Shown piece after piece: positions 15,453 through 23,940 of a stretch of 44,136 nucleotides of DNA. The stretch is from a virus, in the IMG/VR virus record IMGVR_UViG_3300005613_000122, positions 1 to 44,136 of that record. One strand, given 5' to 3'. Positions within the stretch are counted from its first letter, which is position 1; each line of letters begins with the position of its first letter. The notes under the pieces were generated by a model, which saw only the letters and a list, made by a program, of their open reading frames with translations, was not told the DNA's origin and did not search any database. The position numbers were made by a program, and so were the translations under genes.

Positions 15453-15484
15453 CCCCATCTTGTTTTCGTTGTTCTTAGATGGGG
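15453..15484 (+). terminator. Hairpin/attenuator after the tail tube gene
   Basis: CCCCATCT (15453-15460) pairs with AGATGGGG (15477-15484) across a 16-base loop. No T-run follows, so it is more likely a partial terminator or an mRNA 3'-end stabiliser that lowers chaperone expression relative to tail tube. Confidence 0.5.
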
Positions 15485-15530
15485 TATTATGGTAAATAGA
15501 ACAACAACAAATTACATTTAAGGAACAACA

Positions 15531-15959
15531 ATGTTACAATTAAAAATTAAAAAAGCAAATACAGTTATAGTTGATGGTAATCATCCAAATTTTATAGGTA
15601 CACCACTTCAAGGTTTAGATTTTAAAGTTGAAATTGGAAACAATATGACTAGAAGTCAGTATCAAAAAGCAATTAGAGATAATGATGGTAGTGATAAAGC
15701 AGTGTTTATGCTTCATATTATAGATCACGATATTGTATTTCAAAATGAAGATGGTTCTATTATAGATGATTTTAATGAAACTGTTGATAAATTATATGAA
15801 GATAAAAATACAGTACCACAAGAGTTATTTAATACTATTTTTGAAGAAATATCTAAATATTTAGGTATCAAAACTAAAGAAGATGAAAAAAAAAGCGATT
15901 CAATAGAGAATATGCAAGATGGAACGCAAGAAGCAGAAACAACTGTTCAGTCTGCGTAA
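15531..15959 (+). CDS. Tail assembly chaperone, short form (gpG-like)
   Basis: 142 residues. Binds the tape measure protein during tail assembly in the known systems. The sequence has an N-terminal beta region then helices and ends in a Gln/Glu/Ser-rich tail (NMQDGTQEAETTVQSA). The gene holds a run of nine A (15886-15894) near its end. The frame -1 to it is open from exactly that run to 16288, so this is the non-shifted product of a frameshifting pair lying between tail tube and tape measure genes. Confidence 0.82.
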   Translation: MLQLKIKKANTVIVDGNHPNFIGTPLQGLDFKVEIGNNMTRSQYQKAIRDNDGSDKAVFMLHIIDHDIVFQNEDGSIIDDFNETVDKLYEDKNTVPQELFNTIFEEISKYLGIKTKEDEKKSDSIENMQDGTQEAETTVQSA

Positions 15960-16288
15960 GGTCTAGCGAAAAGCATAAGGTATCTACACCTTGTAGATTA
16001 GATGAAGCTCCCAAAGTAAATACAAATATGTATAAACAAGAGGGGGCTTTTTTTATATGTAAATATAATCCACCAAAAACCAACTTAACACAATCTAGTT
16101 TTATTAGTACCTATAACCAAGTCTTTGGAATGCGGGATTCTATGGGGTCTTTATCTTGGGACTCAGTAAGTAGAAAAGTTGAAAGAGATTATTTTGATGA
16201 TGAAATTGATGATTGTTTAGATTTTATAAATGATTGTGAACGAGAAATAAATATTAAGAGAAGTGAAGAGAGTAAAGCTAAGAAGTAG
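15531..16288 (+). CDS. Tail assembly chaperone, -1 frameshift fusion (gpGT-like)
   Basis: Ribosomes reading codons to about 15893 and slipping back one base continue in the -1 frame to TAG 16288, giving about 252 residues (121 + 131). The -1 frame is closed by TGA at 15884-15886, immediately before the A-run, and then has no stop for 131 codons. The downstream frame has no ribosome site of its own: the first ATG (16028) is preceded by AATACAAAT. The added part is rich in Ser and Cys near the join and ends in an acidic helix (DDEIDDCLDFINDCEREI). This arrangement is the hallmark of siphophage G/GT genes. Confidence 0.8.
15887..15893 (+). promoter_or_regulatory. -1 programmed frameshift slippery site (A-AAA-AAA)
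   Basis: In the zero frame the run reads GAA AAA AAA AGC. The P- and A-site tRNAs on AAA AAA can slip back one base without mismatch. The -1 frame opens exactly here. No strong stem is seen 5-9 bases downstream, but A-runs of this length often shift without one. Confidence 0.8.
16005..16054 (+). terminator. Terminator-like hairpin inside the frameshift ORF
   Basis: AAGCTCCC (16005-16012) pairs with GGGGGCTT (16042-16049, one G-U) over a 29-base loop and is followed by seven T. It lies after the short-form stop (15959) but inside the -1 ORF, so ribosomes that frameshift would run through it. A smaller stem, ATCTACA/TGTAGAT (15982-15998), precedes it. Confidence 0.45.
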
Positions 16289-16421
16289 CCATCTCTTTTC
16301 TCAACAAATTATAATATTCTTTGCTTTTTGCCAAATGTTCACCAGCTTTTCTATGTTCGTTTCTTCTTCTACACTCTAAAAACTTTTTATACTCTTTTTT
16401 ATACAGTTTTTTATAGTTCAT
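16278..16421 (-). CDS. Small basic protein, 47 aa
   Basis: ATG 16421 with an AAGGATTACAAA ribosome site, overlapping the lipoprotein stop by 4 bases, ending at TAG 16278 (11 bases into the end of the convergent chaperone frame). The protein is very rich in Lys, Tyr and Arg (MNYKKLYKKEYKKFLECRRR start) and helical. No family recognised. Confidence 0.55.
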   Translation of the reverse strand: MNYKKLYKKEYKKFLECRRRNEHRKAGEHLAKSKEYYNLLRKEMATS

Positions 16422-16735
16422 TTTGTAATCCTTATAACTCTTGTTTTTTGATTATCAGCTAGAATTTTTCCTTTACATACTGTAATTTCACCACTTGCTT
16501 TAGAATAAAATATTTCTGTTATTTCAGTGGGGCAAGAATCATCATCTATTATATTATTGCTTTCCCCGCAACTGCACTTATAAGTATTATTATCATTTAT
16601 AAACATTGAAATATCTTCATTTATTTTACAGAAGCATTTAGCATCTTTATATTTTATATAACCTATATTAGATGGTTTACTTGCACAACCGCCAAAAGCT
16701 ATGGCGATTATTAACAGTTTAGTTATCATTCGCAT
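16418..16735 (-). CDS. Small phage lipoprotein, 105 aa
   Basis: N-terminal signal ITKLLIIAIAFGGCAS has a lipobox-like F-G-G-C (Cys about 17), so the mature protein would be lipidated and membrane-anchored. The mature part has Cys pairs CFCK (about 34-36) and CSCG (about 54-56) and further Cys, probably disulfides in the periplasm. It overlaps the upstream lipoprotein gene by 17 bases. Phage lipoproteins often block superinfection, but no specific family is recognised. Confidence 0.7.
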   Translation of the reverse strand: MRMITKLLIIAIAFGGCASKPSNIGYIKYKDAKCFCKINEDISMFINDNNTYKCSCGESNNIIDDDSCPTEITEIFYSKASGEITVCKGKILADNQKTRVIRITK

Positions 16736-17339
16736 TTAGTACCATTTTAGTACCATCATTAGAAGATTGATACATAGATACTAAGCCCGTATCAATTTTA
16801 TAAGCTTTTAAAATACTTCTGTCATCATAACTACATAAAACAAGTAAAGCATCTTGATAGTTATATCCTATTAAATCATAAGATTCTTTTATACTTGTAA
16901 CCACACAATCTTCATCTAGCTTATCACCGAATTTCATAAATCTTGGATAACTACCCGTGCTAAATATAATATTAGTATCTGTTGCAGTAAATGAAGATGG
17001 TTCTTTATCTGTTAATGTCATAGTTCCAATTAATCCACTTTTAGTCTCAATAACTTTATTATAGTTTAGATAAGTAGCTTCTATATTATTATTTGAATCT
17101 ATAGAATAGGCGTCGTACCATTTAACTTTATTTGTAGCTAATAAATAATCCCACATATCTATATCATAAGTTGGTACTTCTATTGTTGGTTCTATTGAAG
17201 TAGTTATATTGTTTTCCACTGTTTGATTGTTTTGTGTATTATCGTTATCGATGTTTATATTTGTACTTGCATCTTCTCCGCTTGTACAACCTGTAAATAG
17301 TAGACTTGCTACTGCTATGCTTAATATTGTTTTTTTCAT
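16719..17339 (-). CDS. Phage lipoprotein, 206 aa
   Basis: A clear lipoprotein signal: MKKTILSIAVASLLFTGCTS with lipobox L-F-T-G-C (Cys 18). A disordered Asn/Thr-rich linker (about 25-55) follows, then a soluble domain of about 150 residues with Trp/Tyr motifs (MWDYLLATNKVKWYDAY). A plausible extra -10 (TATAAT, minus strand 17365-17360) and an AAAAAAGGA site lie before its ATG. It may be exported to the inner leaflet of the outer membrane or act at the surface. Exclusion or host-conversion roles are guesses. Confidence 0.75.
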   Translation of the reverse strand: MKKTILSIAVASLLFTGCTSGEDASTNINIDNDNTQNNQTVENNITTSIEPTIEVPTYDIDMWDYLLATNKVKWYDAYSIDSNNNIEATYLNYNKVIETKSGLIGTMTLTDKEPSSFTATDTNIIFSTGSYPRFMKFGDKLDEDCVVTSIKESYDLIGYNYQDALLVLCSYDDRSILKAYKIDTGLVSMYQSSNDGTKMVLNANDN

Positions 17340-17367
17340 TTTATTTCCTTTTTTATTTTATTATACA

Positions 17368-17898
17368 TTAAAAGTCAAATTCTTGACCATTAAAATTAAC
17401 TTCTTTTCTTATATCTACTTTTCCTTTGTTGATGTATTGCAAAGCTAATTCTCGTTTTCTTAGATATTTTTCATCTAAGGCAATACTATTCCTCTCATCT
17501 ATTTTATCTATTAGACTTTGTGTATATTCCATCATATTTATATCTTCTGTTAAATCTCTTATTCTAACAAAAGTTTCTTTATTTGGGGACGATTGGAATA
17601 TCGAAAGATGGTGTCTTTTTATAATAAGACAGTTCCCACAAAGTAAACTATTTTCGTTTTTTTGCATAGAGTGTTTTTTAGGGGCGAACATTTCCCCGCA
17701 AAATGAACACTTACATATTTTGTTTTTATCTGCTCTTCTTGCATTTAACCCTTTAAGTGAATTTGCCACATCAGTATTAGTATGTTGTTGTTCCGCAGTT
17801 TTTCCAATTCTGTAATACCCTCCTATTACTTCTTGTCCATCACATTTTGTAGCACCATTTTTTTTCAAAAATTCATCTTGCATTTCTTTTGGTGTCAT
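17368..17898 (-). CDS. Zinc-finger phage protein, 176 aa
   Basis: A central four-Cys module (CKCSFCGEMF, about 62-71, and LLCGNCLI, about 86-93) suggests a zinc ribbon. The N-terminal 50 residues and the C-terminal third are helical and charged. It opens the small antisense island, 31 bases after the class A promoter. Possibly DNA-binding; no family recognised. Confidence 0.6.
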   Translation of the reverse strand: MTPKEMQDEFLKKNGATKCDGQEVIGGYYRIGKTAEQQHTNTDVANSLKGLNARRADKNKICKCSFCGEMFAPKKHSMQKNENSLLCGNCLIIKRHHLSIFQSSPNKETFVRIRDLTEDINMMEYTQSLIDKIDERNSIALDEKYLRKRELALQYINKGKVDIRKEVNFNGQEFDF

Positions 17899-17929
17899 CT
17901 TTCTCTCTCCTTAATTAATCTGTAGTATA

Positions 17930-17952
17930 ATTATATACTCATAGAGATTAAA
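17930..17952 (-). promoter_or_regulatory. Class A phage promoter for the lipoprotein island
   Basis: Minus-strand TTTAATC (17952-17946), spacer TCTATGAGTA, TATAAT (17935-17930). It is divergent from the class B late promoter at 17971-18003, the same back-to-back arrangement as at 12326-12400. Confidence 0.72.
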
Positions 17953-17970
17953 ATTAACTTAAACATCATT

Positions 17971-18003
17971 ACAACCCATAAAAATATTTAAAATTGATAT
18001 AAT
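17971..18003 (+). promoter_or_regulatory. Class B (late) promoter before the tape measure gene
   Basis: ACAACC (17971-17976, in TTACAACCCATA) followed after exactly 21 bases by TATAAT (17998-18003). An AAAAAGGA ribosome site and ATG 18031 follow. Confidence 0.6.
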
Positions 18004-18030
18004 AGTAACATAAATAAAAAGGATTTTTTA

Positions 18031-21000
18031 ATGAATGAAAAATTGCTATTGGAATTTGACTTAAATGATAAGTTATCACCTAAATTAACTAAGATAAATA
18101 ATCAACTACAAAATACTGATAAAACCACTAATAAATTAACTGATACTAATAAGGGTTTAGATAAATCATTTTCTAATACTATAAAAACAGTTGCTACTTT
18201 AGCAATTACTTATAAGACGCTTGATGTTGCCTATAATGGGATTATTAAGAATGGTTTAGATTATAATAGACAAATTGAACAGCAAACAGCTGGTATAAGT
18301 GCTTTAGTTAGTGCCACAAGTGCAAATGTAGATAGTTTAGGTAATCAATTAACAGCACAACAAAAGTTTAACTTAGCGGGTCAAGAGTCTATAGAAATTA
18401 TGGATGAACTTCAAAGAATAAACTCTAAACTACCAACAACATTAACAGAGACAGCATCTATTTATAAGTCATTATTACCATCATTTAAAGAAGCTGGTGC
18501 ATCTCAAAAAGAACTAATAGATTTAACTGAAAAATTCGCTATTGTTTCTAATGTTGCAGGTATAGAAATGAATAGTTTGGTGGCAACTGTTGATAGTGTA
18601 GCGAGTGGTACTTTAATCGCTTCATCTGATTTAGGTAAGTTTATGAGTGCTATGGGGCTTACAAATGAAACATTAAAAAAGACTGATGATGTAACTAAAT
18701 TAGTATTAGAAACATTTAAAGATTTTAATACTTTAGACACTTACGCAACAGCAGTTTCAAATTTAGAAGATTCTTGGGACTCATTAACAGGTAAATTAAC
18801 TAAAGATATTTTTGCAGGTCAAAAAGAATCTATAAAAGAATTAACAAAAATAGTTGAAAGCTTTACAAGTAATAAAGATGATATGGAAGCCTTACAAAGA
18901 ACTATTGTATCTTTTGCCAATACAAGTATAGATGCAGTTGAAGGTGTAGTTAATTCATTTTTACAAATTAGACAAGGCTACTTAATACTAGAACAATATG
19001 GAACTATGGCGTTTAGTGGTATAGAATTATTTGCTAATGATGTTCAAATAAAAGTATTGAAGTTTATTAGAGATATTGCTTTTGAATATAGTGAGATATT
19101 AGGCAAAATAGGTGTAAATGTAAACTTTACAGAAATGACTAGAAGTATTGCTGAATTGGAACAATCAAATGCTAGATTAGTGCAAAGCACAAATAAGAGA
19201 TTAGAATTATCAGACCAAGAAATAATAGATTTAGAACGATTAAAATTAAAGACTACTGAAATTGCAGATGTTGTAAAAAATAGTTTAAATCCTGCTACTT
19301 TACAAACTACAGAAAATATTAATGAAACTGGTAAAGCCATAGATAGTGCCAATAATAAGATGGGTAAACTTATTAAAAGTATTGCTAAACCTGAAACTGT
19401 AGAAATCAATATCGGTGGCTCAATCTCAAATGCAATAATAGATGGAATAAATGGAAGTAATTTAGAAGAAATTATCGGAAGTTTATCATCTTCAATGGGT
19501 TCATCAATGATAAGCAGTGGAGTTGGTGCTTTAGCTTTAACAGGTGCTATTAATCCTTATGCTGCTATTGGTGGTGGTATTGCTTTAAATGCCGTTGGTG
19601 GATTGTTTGGTGGAGGAAGTGATAGAGAAACAGCCACAGAAAAAGCACAGGCAAGGGCAACAAGCGAGTTAAATAAGTTTATAGAAGCTCTAAAGGGAAC
19701 TATTGATGTTATGAATACCTTTGGAAATATCGGTAGTAGTACTGTTTACGAGTTTGACCGGATGCAGACAGAATATATTAATAATTTAAAACAATATCTA
19801 TCAAATTCAATAGCATCACAAAACCAATGGTTTACTGATATGGGTAAAATATCAGCTTTGAATTTAGAATTTTTCAATAAAGCAATACCGGGACTAGAAA
19901 CAGAAGATGTATATTCAGGAGAATTTAATGGGACATCTCAGTTTGCTAAAGTTTTTACAGATGAATCTCAAAAAATTATAGAAGACTTTTTGATTGGAAT
20001 AGCCCCAGAAAAAGGGATAAAAGCGGGGTATGCGTCATCTAAATTTTCAGCAGATGAGTATACAAAAATACAAGAATTAGACCCTTTAATTAATGCTTTT
20101 GTAACAGATAAATTACCAAGTTTTTTAGACTTTTCATCTATGAGTATAGAATCTCTAAACGAAATAGTTAAAGATTTTGACAAAGACGCTTTTGATAAAA
20201 CAAATAATGCGTTAAACGAATTATCTTTATCTGTAAAAGAAGCAGGTGGTGAAGTGACACAAGAAGATATTGATTTATTTCGTAAACTTTATGACACTAA
20301 CTTTATTTTAGGGCAAGATTACCAAGAAGCAATACAAATAACAGAAGATTTTAACGATACTTTAGCCGATACCATTAAGCAAATGACATTCGTATCAAAC
20401 GATTACGAATTAGCTTTTGCTTCAATTGGTGCAACTACAGAACAAATAACAGAACTTAGAAAACAACAAATACAAGATGAGATAGACTTTTTAATAAGTA
20501 AAACGCCTGAATTAGCAGATGCTAAAGATGATTTTCTGTCTTTTTATGATGGTATTAGTCCTGAAAATACAGACTTAATAGAATCAGCAGAAGAGATTGG
20601 AGATTTATTAGTTGAACAAGCTCAATTAAACTATAAAGTTGCAGAAGCCATTACAGAATCAAACGAAGCTCAAAAAACACTAACTAATCATTATGAATCA
20701 CAAGCAAATGAGATTATAAAGTTAGCAGATGCTTATTCAAACATATCAGATGAGATATTATCTTTTATAGCTGATTTAAATTATATACCTCAATCTTTAT
20801 CAGAGATTATGGATTCAATTGGTACTGCTTCAAGTGTTGAAGATATTGATAATATTTTTAATAGCATACAAAAGAATTATAGAGAATCAGAAGATGCTTT
20901 AAATGATTTTTACGATTTAGAGATAGATAATATAAATGACAGAATTGAATTAATAGAAAAAGAAAACAGTGTATTATTATCTTTAATGGATTTTGTAGAT

Positions 21001-22062
21001 GATATTAGATTAGAACAATTAAAAAACACTTATTCTACAGATGCTATAAAAGGACAATATACAAGTTCTTTAAGTAGCTTACAAACAGCATTATTAACTA
21101 ACGACCCCAATGCTGGTTCAATAGCTGCGGACACAGAAAAATATGCAAAAGCTTATTTAGAGTCTTTTGAAGATACAGCTTCAAATATGGAAGATTTTAA
21201 ATTTGAACAAGGTAAATTGTTAGCTAGTATGGAAGATTTAGCAGGAGGTGGTAGACCTGCTTCTTTAGAGACTTTACAAAAAGAGTTAGTAAATGCAGAA
21301 GAAAACAATATACTTGCTTTAGATGAATTAAAAAGTGATGTTACAAATGCTTTGAGTGTGTTAAATGACTCTAGTTTAGATTTAAGAAATGGTTTAAATA
21401 GTGATATAAATAATCTAACTAATACAGCTATTGACTTCTTAGGAGAGGGTTCTGCTATTGTAAATTGGTTGAGTACACTTGACGCTAGTGTTAATAATCT
21501 TAGTTTTGGGGAATCGGAGACAAAAACAGCCGTTGCAGTGGCTCAAACATCTGCTTTACAATCTAATCCTACTCCATTATCTACTTCTTCAAATTATAAT
21601 ACTTTAAATACCGCTTATAATGAGTTGTTTGGTAGAGATGTCGATTTAGAGGGATTAGCATATTGGAGTGATAGATTAGATAGTGGGTTATCTACAAGTA
21701 ATTTAACAACTGCATTACTAGGCGGTGCTACCGCTTATACGGGAGAGGGATATATCGACCCTGAGACGCAATTAAAATTAATAGCTAATAATGTTGTCCC
21801 TTTTGCAGATGGTGGAATAGTAACAAAGCCAACTTTAGGACTAATCGGGGAAGCTGGATATAATGAAGCAGTTGTCCCATTTAAAGACCCTAGCGACCCG
21901 CTGAACATGAAAGCAGTTAGTAACAAGGTTGATAAGACAAACGAAAAATTAGATATACTAGAAAGAATATTAACAACTTTAGTAACAAATAATATAAACA
22001 CTTATAAGTTATTACAAAGAATAGAACAAAATGGATTAATAGCACTGGAGGAGACAGCATAA
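18031..22062 (+). CDS. Tape measure protein
   Basis: 1343 residues; sets tail length and fills the tube. Alpha-helical coiled-coil N-terminal region (KLTKINNQLQNTDKTTNKL, about 16-34) and a hydrophobic Gly/Ala segment at about 485-527 (SMISSGVGALALTGAINPYA, GGGIALNAVGGLFGGG), typical of membrane-inserting tape measures. Long helical stretches follow. Near the C-terminus (about 1188-1255) there is a DUF4214-like module (AYNELFGRDVDLEGLAYWSDRL...GLSTSNLTTALLGG), then the conserved tape-measure tail FADGGIVTKPTLGLIGEAGY. By the usual length rule it implies a tail of roughly 200 nm. It ends overlapping the next gene by one base. Confidence 0.93.
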   Translation: MNEKLLLEFDLNDKLSPKLTKINNQLQNTDKTTNKLTDTNKGLDKSFSNTIKTVATLAITYKTLDVAYNGIIKNGLDYNRQIEQQTAGISALVSATSANVDSLGNQLTAQQKFNLAGQESIEIMDELQRINSKLPTTLTETASIYKSLLPSFKEAGASQKELIDLTEKFAIVSNVAGIEMNSLVATVDSVASGTLIASSDLGKFMSAMGLTNETLKKTDDVTKLVLETFKDFNTLDTYATAVSNLEDSWDSLTGKLTKDIFAGQKESIKELTKIVESFTSNKDDMEALQRTIVSFANTSIDAVEGVVNSFLQIRQGYLILEQYGTMAFSGIELFANDVQIKVLKFIRDIAFEYSEILGKIGVNVNFTEMTRSIAELEQSNARLVQSTNKRLELSDQEIIDLERLKLKTTEIADVVKNSLNPATLQTTENINETGKAIDSANNKMGKLIKSIAKPETVEINIGGSISNAIIDGINGSNLEEIIGSLSSSMGSSMISSGVGALALTGAINPYAAIGGGIALNAVGGLFGGGSDRETATEKAQARATSELNKFIEALKGTIDVMNTFGNIGSSTVYEFDRMQTEYINNLKQYLSNSIASQNQWFTDMGKISALNLEFFNKAIPGLETEDVYSGEFNGTSQFAKVFTDESQKIIEDFLIGIAPEKGIKAGYASSKFSADEYTKIQELDPLINAFVTDKLPSFLDFSSMSIESLNEIVKDFDKDAFDKTNNALNELSLSVKEAGGEVTQEDIDLFRKLYDTNFILGQDYQEAIQITEDFNDTLADTIKQMTFVSNDYELAFASIGATTEQITELRKQQIQDEIDFLISKTPELADAKDDFLSFYDGISPENTDLIESAEEIGDLLVEQAQLNYKVAEAITESNEAQKTLTNHYESQANEIIKLADAYSNISDEILSFIADLNYIPQSLSEIMDSIGTASSVEDIDNIFNSIQKNYRESEDALNDFYDLEIDNINDRIELIEKENSVLLSLMDFVDDIRLEQLKNTYSTDAIKGQYTSSLSSLQTALLTNDPNAGSIAADTEKYAKAYLESFEDTASNMEDFKFEQGKLLASMEDLAGGGRPASLETLQKELVNAEENNILALDELKSDVTNALSVLNDSSLDLRNGLNSDINNLTNTAIDFLGEGSAIVNWLSTLDASVNNLSFGESETKTAVAVAQTSALQSNPTPLSTSSNYNTLNTAYNELFGRDVDLEGLAYWSDRLDSGLSTSNLTTALLGGATAYTGEGYIDPETQLKLIANNVVPFADGGIVTKPTLGLIGEAGYNEAVVPFKDPSDPLNMKAVSNKVDKTNEKLDILERILTTLVTNNINTYKLLQRIEQNGLIALEETA

Positions 22063-23201
22063 TGACAATAATACCACTTAAAGATTTATCATTTAACACA
22101 ACTAACATACCAGAGGATACCACACCCCTTTGGGATGCAGAAGCTGGATATGCAAAAGAAACAATCAGAAAAATAGATACTAATTTATATAAAAACTTTT
22201 TAGCAATTGACCCTTTATGTACTTATATACACGATGACACCGACCCTTTAGTGGGTGAAATAACTTATATAACCGCTACTGATGTAGAGGTTGATAGTAC
22301 AGCGGTTATATGTGTATTAGATGAAACGATAGTGTATGATAAAGGCACAGATTTATATTATGTTTTTGATAATGCAAGTGGAACTATAAATAATGGTGAC
22401 GGTACATATACAGTTGATTTTAGTACACAAGACCCAGCTTCACCAGTAAACTTTACATCAGTTACGGGCTACAGAAAAGATGTAAATAATCCCGTAACAA
22501 GTAGTAATATTTGGTTTGATTTAGGAAAAACTAATAAATATAAAATGCTAGACCAAAGTCTAGGTAGTCAAACCATCGTAAATGGTGATATGGAGATGAG
22601 TTTTATAGTTAATAAAATCAACAGTGTTCACTTATTTAGATTATATGGTAGTGCAGTTACTATAACAGTTACACAGATAGACACTTCAACGGTTCTATAT
22701 AATAATACAATAGATTTAACATCTAAAAATAGTGGGGGGACATTTTGGGGATATTTTTTTAATGACTTTACTTATGTAACTAAATTGTCTACAGATGTAC
22801 CATTAAATTTTAATATGCTAGTGGAAATAACCATAACAGCTTTAGATGGTGTTTCTAAATGTGGATTAGTAGGAATCGGTAAAAGTGAAATATTTGGTGG
22901 TTCTTTATATGGTAGCGGTGTCGGTATGATTGACTTCAGTAAAAAAGAAACCAATGATTTTGGTGAAACTTTTATTGTTGAAAGGGATTTTAAATCTACT
23001 AACAACTTAGTAGTTGATGTACTAGCAGGTCAAACGGATAGTGTAGTAAATAGACTGCAGGAATTAAGAGCTACGCCAATAATTTATAAAGGTAGCGATT
23101 ACACTTCTACTATTATTTACGGTGTTTATAATGACTGGGATGTTGTATTTAGTACACCAACCATAACAAGATTAAATATTAACCTTGAAAGTCTTACTTA
23201 A
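22062..23201 (+). CDS. Distal tail / baseplate protein
   Basis: 379 residues, almost all beta, rich in Thr, Asp and Asn. It starts in the tape measure stop (TAATG) and precedes the fibre genes, the position of distal tail and tail hub proteins. N-terminal blocks (TTPLWDAEAGYAKETIRKID; SNIWFDLGKTNKYKMLDQSL, about 145-165) resemble minor tail proteins that carry a carbohydrate-binding-like jellyroll. No cysteine protease or lysozyme motif is seen. Confidence 0.6.
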   Translation: MTIIPLKDLSFNTTNIPEDTTPLWDAEAGYAKETIRKIDTNLYKNFLAIDPLCTYIHDDTDPLVGEITYITATDVEVDSTAVICVLDETIVYDKGTDLYYVFDNASGTINNGDGTYTVDFSTQDPASPVNFTSVTGYRKDVNNPVTSSNIWFDLGKTNKYKMLDQSLGSQTIVNGDMEMSFIVNKINSVHLFRLYGSAVTITVTQIDTSTVLYNNTIDLTSKNSGGTFWGYFFNDFTYVTKLSTDVPLNFNMLVEITITALDGVSKCGLVGIGKSEIFGGSLYGSGVGMIDFSKKETNDFGETFIVERDFKSTNNLVVDVLAGQTDSVVNRLQELRATPIIYKGSDYTSTIIYGVYNDWDVVFSTPTITRLNINLESLT

Positions 23202-23206
23202 TTAGT

Positions 23207-23212
23207 TATAAT
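23207..23212 (+). promoter_or_regulatory. Possible late -10 element before tail fibre genes
   Basis: TATAAT in GTTATAATAAAAT directly after the distal tail gene. A degenerate class B box (TTAACCTTG, AACC at 23181-23184) is one base off the 21-base spacing. An AAAAAAAGG ribosome site follows. Confidence 0.42.
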
Positions 23213-23232
23213 AAAATAAAAAAAGGTGATTT

Positions 23233-23940
23233 ATGGCTATTTCTAAAATTACACCAAATACACAAGACTTTCCGACTTTAGGGCAGACCGAAGCAGTCTT
23301 TGAGTCCAATACAAGTAACCTATTTGGTAGTTACTTACCACAGTTTGAGACTGAATTTAATAATAGTATAGATGGGATTAATGATGCAATAATTAATATA
23401 GATGAAGCTTCTGATAGTGCAGATATAGCTATTGCTAGTGCAAACAATAAAGGATTATGGAGCAACTTGACAGGTGCTTTAAATATACCAGCTAGTGTTA
23501 ATCATAATAATAGTTTTTGGGTTTTAAATGTTAATTTAGCAGATGTGACATTATCAGAGCCAACAGATATAAATACAGATTGGACTAAAGCAGGAGTTAG
23601 TCAAAGTGATTTAGATTTAAAAGCTGATAAAGCTAATCCAATATTTACGGGAAGTATAACAGAAGAAACAGTGGTTGCTACAGATGCACTAGAGCCTGAT
23701 AATGGTACACTACAATACAGAACGCTTACAGCTGATACTACCTTTACAGATGGTTTAGCTAATGGTCAATCATTGACTTTAGTATTAACCAATGCGGGTT
23801 GGACTGTTACTTATCCTACTGTTACTTGGTGGGACAATGCAGATGGTACTACAGAACCAACATTAGGTACTACAGATGAGATTAAGTTTTACAAGATAGG
23901 TACTACTTTATACGGTAAGCATACAGGGAGTATTGTATGA
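23233..23940 (+). CDS. Tail fibre protein
   Basis: 235 residues. The N-terminal 70 residues (MAISKITPNTQDFPTLGQTE; NTSNLFGSYLPQFETEFNNS) match phage fibre bases that attach to the tail. An Ala/Asp/Ser helical linker follows (ADIAIASAN), then a Trp- and Thr-rich beta C-terminus (TLTADTTFTDGLANG, LVLTNAGWTVTYPTVTWWD) like trimeric tail-spike tips. It overlaps the next gene by 4 bases. Confidence 0.75.
   Translation: MAISKITPNTQDFPTLGQTEAVFESNTSNLFGSYLPQFETEFNNSIDGINDAIINIDEASDSADIAIASANNKGLWSNLTGALNIPASVNHNNSFWVLNVNLADVTLSEPTDINTDWTKAGVSQSDLDLKADKANPIFTGSITEETVVATDALEPDNGTLQYRTLTADTTFTDGLANGQSLTLVLTNAGWTVTYPTVTWWDNADGTTEPTLGTTDEIKFYKIGTTLYGKHTGSIV

Noticed and set aside
16028-16288. Independent 86-residue gene starting at ATG 16028
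   Set aside because: There is no ribosome site before that ATG. The frame is open back to the A-run in the chaperone gene, so it is best read as the frameshift extension.
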